From assembly GCF_015687175.1 (NCBI RefSeq), contig NZ_JADPQG010000007.1:62001-126000 (forward strand): DNA of 64,000 nt. The letters are read 5' to 3'. The DNA comes from Reinekea sp. G2M2-21 (GTDB lineage: Bacteria > Pseudomonadota > Gammaproteobacteria > Pseudomonadales > Natronospirillaceae). Below, one piece after another: positions 61,791 to 64,000 of the stretch (position 1 is the first letter of the stretch; each line of letters opens with the position of its first letter). A model generated the notes under the pieces. It was given only the letters and a program-made list of their open reading frames with translations, was not told the origin of the DNA and did not search any database. A program made the position numbers and the translations under genes.

Positions 61791-63280
61791 TATCGCCCCC
61801 GATTTGGATCATTTTCTAATATTGGTTCAGAAGTGGCACTATTTTTTGCCATCTGAAGCAGACGATTTACCCGTTGACTAACAGGCGTCATACTTTGCTG
61901 GGTTTGAGTCGGTCTGACCTTGAGCTCGTTGTGATCGTCCGTTTTTGCAGTCGCTTTGTCGCTCGCTGATTGCGATATAGGCTCCAGACAATCAGCGGCA
62001 CGCAAAACTTGAGGATGTGCAGGAGGTATATTGGCCTGCTTTTTGTCGTGACTTTTACCTGGGAAAGATACGACGACAGAATCCCGCTTTGCTTGTGGCG
62101 GGGCGTGCATCGCCGGGTCTTGCTCAGGCGTTGTCGCTGCGGCATTTACCCGCTTATCCTGCGCTTCAAGCATAAGGATGCGTTTTCGAGGATAGAGCTT
62201 ATTGCACTCCGAGGGATTAGTGACGTTGGTCGGTGCATTCGCTAGCGAAAATGCCTGAGTAAAGATAAACGAGTTGCCAGAGGCGAACGCGTAGGCTTGC
62301 TTGCCATCATCCTTTTCACGAATTTGGACTTGAAGCGCTTGTCCTGCAATATTCGGGAAATACTTATCACCGGGTACAATCAATTTACCGTCACTGCCGG
62401 TCGGTACTTTATTGTCTTGTGAAATCAACTTGGCGGTCTGTTGGAGTAGGACTTCGTTGCTCAGAAGACGCCGGGCATAACTGACGCAACTTTTGTTTGC
62501 CATCGATATGCTTTGAGTTGGCATTGCTTCCACTAAAAAGCCGTTTCGCTTTGCGGCATGGTAGAAAGAAGCGAAATCTTGGCGAGATTCCTCAAACAGT
62601 TTTATGCCGCAGTCTTCCATATTGGCATGCTGAGTGTAGACCTCTCGGAAACCTACTACCTTTTTCTCTTTCATATCCAGCGCTCTAAGTGCAACGCCAA
62701 AACCGATGCCCTCAATGTCGTGCGAATGGACGTTTTTCCCTTTCTCCACCAAAAGGTTTTTGATGGCATCAAAGTATTGTTCGTCGGCTTTGAGTAAGAG
62801 GGAGCTGTTAAGGCCATACTGACGAAACACAGGCATTAGGGGTGAGCGCTTAAGACTCTGTCCGTGAACTGTAGCTTCAGCAGCTTCACGTATATCTGCC
62901 GCTGTTGACAGGAAGCGATCTTTACCTTCTTTTGACCGACCAAAAAGGAGAATTCGCATCGGTCCTTCCATAACATCTGTCTGCTTATTGTCAGTCTGGC
63001 TGATATTTGGCTGAGACAGGACCAAAAGATGTTCAGAGACACCACGTATGTGATTGTCAGCTACATCGAGTTCGCCTTGAATCTGAAAGACACCTTCGGC
63101 GCCAGAGGCTCTGGATCCTACAGCCTCTTTCAAAAGCGAATGCTCGTGTTTAAGTGCTTGCGAACTGGTAGCGCCCAATTCTGGCAGTCGAATTGAGGCG
63201 CGTTTACCGGAAAGGATGTCAACGCCATGTGCCACATTGTCGTCAATGCTTTGTATCCGCATCCAAACTGTATTTAGCAT
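61790..63280 (-). CDS. Large hypothetical protein
   Basis: 496 aa. Residues ~1-360 look folded; ~365-496 are Pro/Gln/Ser-rich and probably disordered. No known domain recognised. Translationally coupled to the helicase, and preceded by two GATC-type operators. Possibly a cofactor of the helicase. Confidence 0.7.
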   Translation of the reverse strand: MLNTVWMRIQSIDDNVAHGVDILSGKRASIRLPELGATSSQALKHEHSLLKEAVGSRASGAEGVFQIQGELDVADNHIRGVSEHLLVLSQPNISQTDNKQTDVMEGPMRILLFGRSKEGKDRFLSTAADIREAAEATVHGQSLKRSPLMPVFRQYGLNSSLLLKADEQYFDAIKNLLVEKGKNVHSHDIEGIGFGVALRALDMKEKKVVGFREVYTQHANMEDCGIKLFEESRQDFASFYHAAKRNGFLVEAMPTQSISMANKSCVSYARRLLSNEVLLQQTAKLISQDNKVPTGSDGKLIVPGDKYFPNIAGQALQVQIREKDDGKQAYAFASGNSFIFTQAFSLANAPTNVTNPSECNKLYPRKRILMLEAQDKRVNAAATTPEQDPAMHAPPQAKRDSVVVSFPGKSHDKKQANIPPAHPQVLRAADCLEPISQSASDKATAKTDDHNELKVRPTQTQQSMTPVSQRVNRLLQMAKNSATSEPILENDPNRGR

Positions 63281-63297
63281 GACTCCGCCTCATTTAA

Positions 63298-63331
63298 CAT
63301 GATCTTGCATCTAATGTAGCATGATCTTGCA
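63298..63331. promoter_or_regulatory. Paired GATC-type operators (O6, O7) between divergent genes
   Basis: CATGATCTTGCA at 63298-63309 and 63320-63331, 22 bp apart (about two helical turns), reverse complements of the motif at 50041. They lie between the minus-strand 61790-63280 gene and the + strand gene at 63379, so one protein could control both. Confidence 0.65.
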
Positions 63332-63378
63332 TTTGTGGTAAACTATTGCCAAAGAATTCTTTAAAAAAAGAGAGTGCA

Positions 63379-64000
63379 ATGAGTGATTGGCGCACGACAT
63401 TACATAATTATTTGAAGCAAAGCGGACCAGATATCATCACAACGGATGAGTTTCGTGGTCTTTGCTATCGCTTTACTGCGCTGGCCCGCGAAGACGGGAA
63501 GCCGGGGGCACAGCGAACTGCGGATAAATTTTTGAAGCAAATGTTAATTGCGGGTGAGCTGCAACCGCTTGCCGGTAAAGGGGTCTTCTGCAACACCCTG
63601 ATTCTTGGTCGTAAGATGAGCACTAGGGAAGCACTTGGAGTTATCAATACATTTAGCAGCACTGATGTTTCATTATTTGCTGGGCCAAGGGCCGTCTGCG
63701 GTGACAATGGCCCAGACGGGCCACATTGGATACTAACTTCCAGCAATCGAACCGTCGTACACAAAGGGCTACTGGGTCATGATGCTGAAGAGCCTTCTTT
63801 GAAGCCTGGTAAGAAGCCAAGTGAAGAGGAATTGAATGCACTTGCAGAGTTTCATAAGGGATATGCACTAGCTACAAGTTGCAATCGCAATTGGCTGGGG
63901 TTGATCAGAGAACTTCCAGTTGAATCTGAAGCATTCACTCGGTTCGGATCGGATGGGGCTGATGGCGAACTATCTAACGTCTATGTCAAAACGGCAAGTC
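63379..64000 (+). CDS. Hypothetical protein, truncated by window end
   Basis: At least 207 aa, open to the end of the window. The N-terminal ~75 residues (TTDEFRGLCYRF... QRTADKFLKQMLIAGELQPLAGKGVF) look like a winged-helix domain similar to AbiEi-type antitoxin N-termini; this is weak. The remaining part is unrecognised. AGAGTG lies 5-8 nt before the ATG. Confidence 0.6.
   Translation, partial: MSDWRTTLHNYLKQSGPDIITTDEFRGLCYRFTALAREDGKPGAQRTADKFLKQMLIAGELQPLAGKGVFCNTLILGRKMSTREALGVINTFSSTDVSLFAGPRAVCGDNGPDGPHWILTSSNRTVVHKGLLGHDAEEPSLKPGKKPSEEELNALAEFHKGYALATSCNRNWLGLIRELPVESEAFTRFGSDGADGELSNVYVKTAS

Noticed and set aside
1-64000. A jumbo phage genome
   Set aside because: No capsid, tail, terminase or lysis genes; Rep, iterons, parS and two partition loci point to a plasmid.
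1-64000. Insertion sequences and tRNA genes
   Set aside because: No transposase motifs, no terminal repeats flanking a coding unit, and no cloverleaf with a T-loop GTTCRA signature outside coding regions.

Overview
The window looks like part of a large low-copy plasmid of a gammaproteobacterium. It carries iterons, a Rep-like initiator, a ParA/ParB pair with a cluster of palindromic parS-like sites, and a second, actin-type (ParM-like) segregation locus. I see no phage structural genes, transposases, rRNA or tRNA. The host genus cannot be fixed from the sequence; codon usage and Shine-Dalgarno sites are ordinary for Gammaproteobacteria. All function calls rest on motifs recognised by eye. No database search was run.

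Layout. (1) About 1-49.5 kb is an accessory region of roughly 80 mostly small genes, nearly all on the + strand. It is divided into short transcription units of one to four genes. Almost every unit starts with the same bipartite promoter, named here the E element: two direct GGCGC arms 10-12 nt apart, then about 45-46 nt to a -10 box (TATACT-like), then the first gene. The first arm lies about 100 nt before the start codon. I count 28 copies. Recognisable products include four DNA methyltransferases without visible restriction partners, DUF4942, a SprT-like protease, a PPP phosphatase, DUF6915 and PcfJ/DUF6878 proteins, a DnaJ-type zinc-finger protein, a J-domain protein, a YkgJ-like protein, a 5'-truncated DndC-like gene and a complete PAPS-reductase-like gene. 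Several genes are broken: one frameshift and at least four with in-frame TAA/TAG codons. (2) About 32.3-34.7 kb is an operon with its own promoter and a 20-bp palindromic operator. It ends in a protein that resembles the anti-CRISPR AcrVA2, and its predicted transcript begins with a hairpin resembling a type I-E CRISPR repeat. (3) About 50-51.8 kb is the parM-like locus. (4) About 52.4-59.8 kb is the replication and partition core: two minus-strand Rep-region genes, iteron arrays in both orientations, parA, parB, six parS-like sites and a ParB-HTH-like gene. (5) About 60-64 kb holds a UvrD/Rep-family helicase co-transcribed with a large unknown gene, and a divergent gene cut by the window end.

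Regulation. The E promoters suggest that one regulator, not identified here, controls most cargo units at once. A second recurring motif, TGCAAGATCATG, contains a GATC (Dam) site. It sits in the promoters of parM, the helicase operon, the gene at 63379 and a few cargo genes, and probably forms a separate backbone regulon. The methylases, anti-CRISPR candidate and SprT/phosphatase-type genes suggest a cargo directed at surviving host defences after transfer; this is inference.
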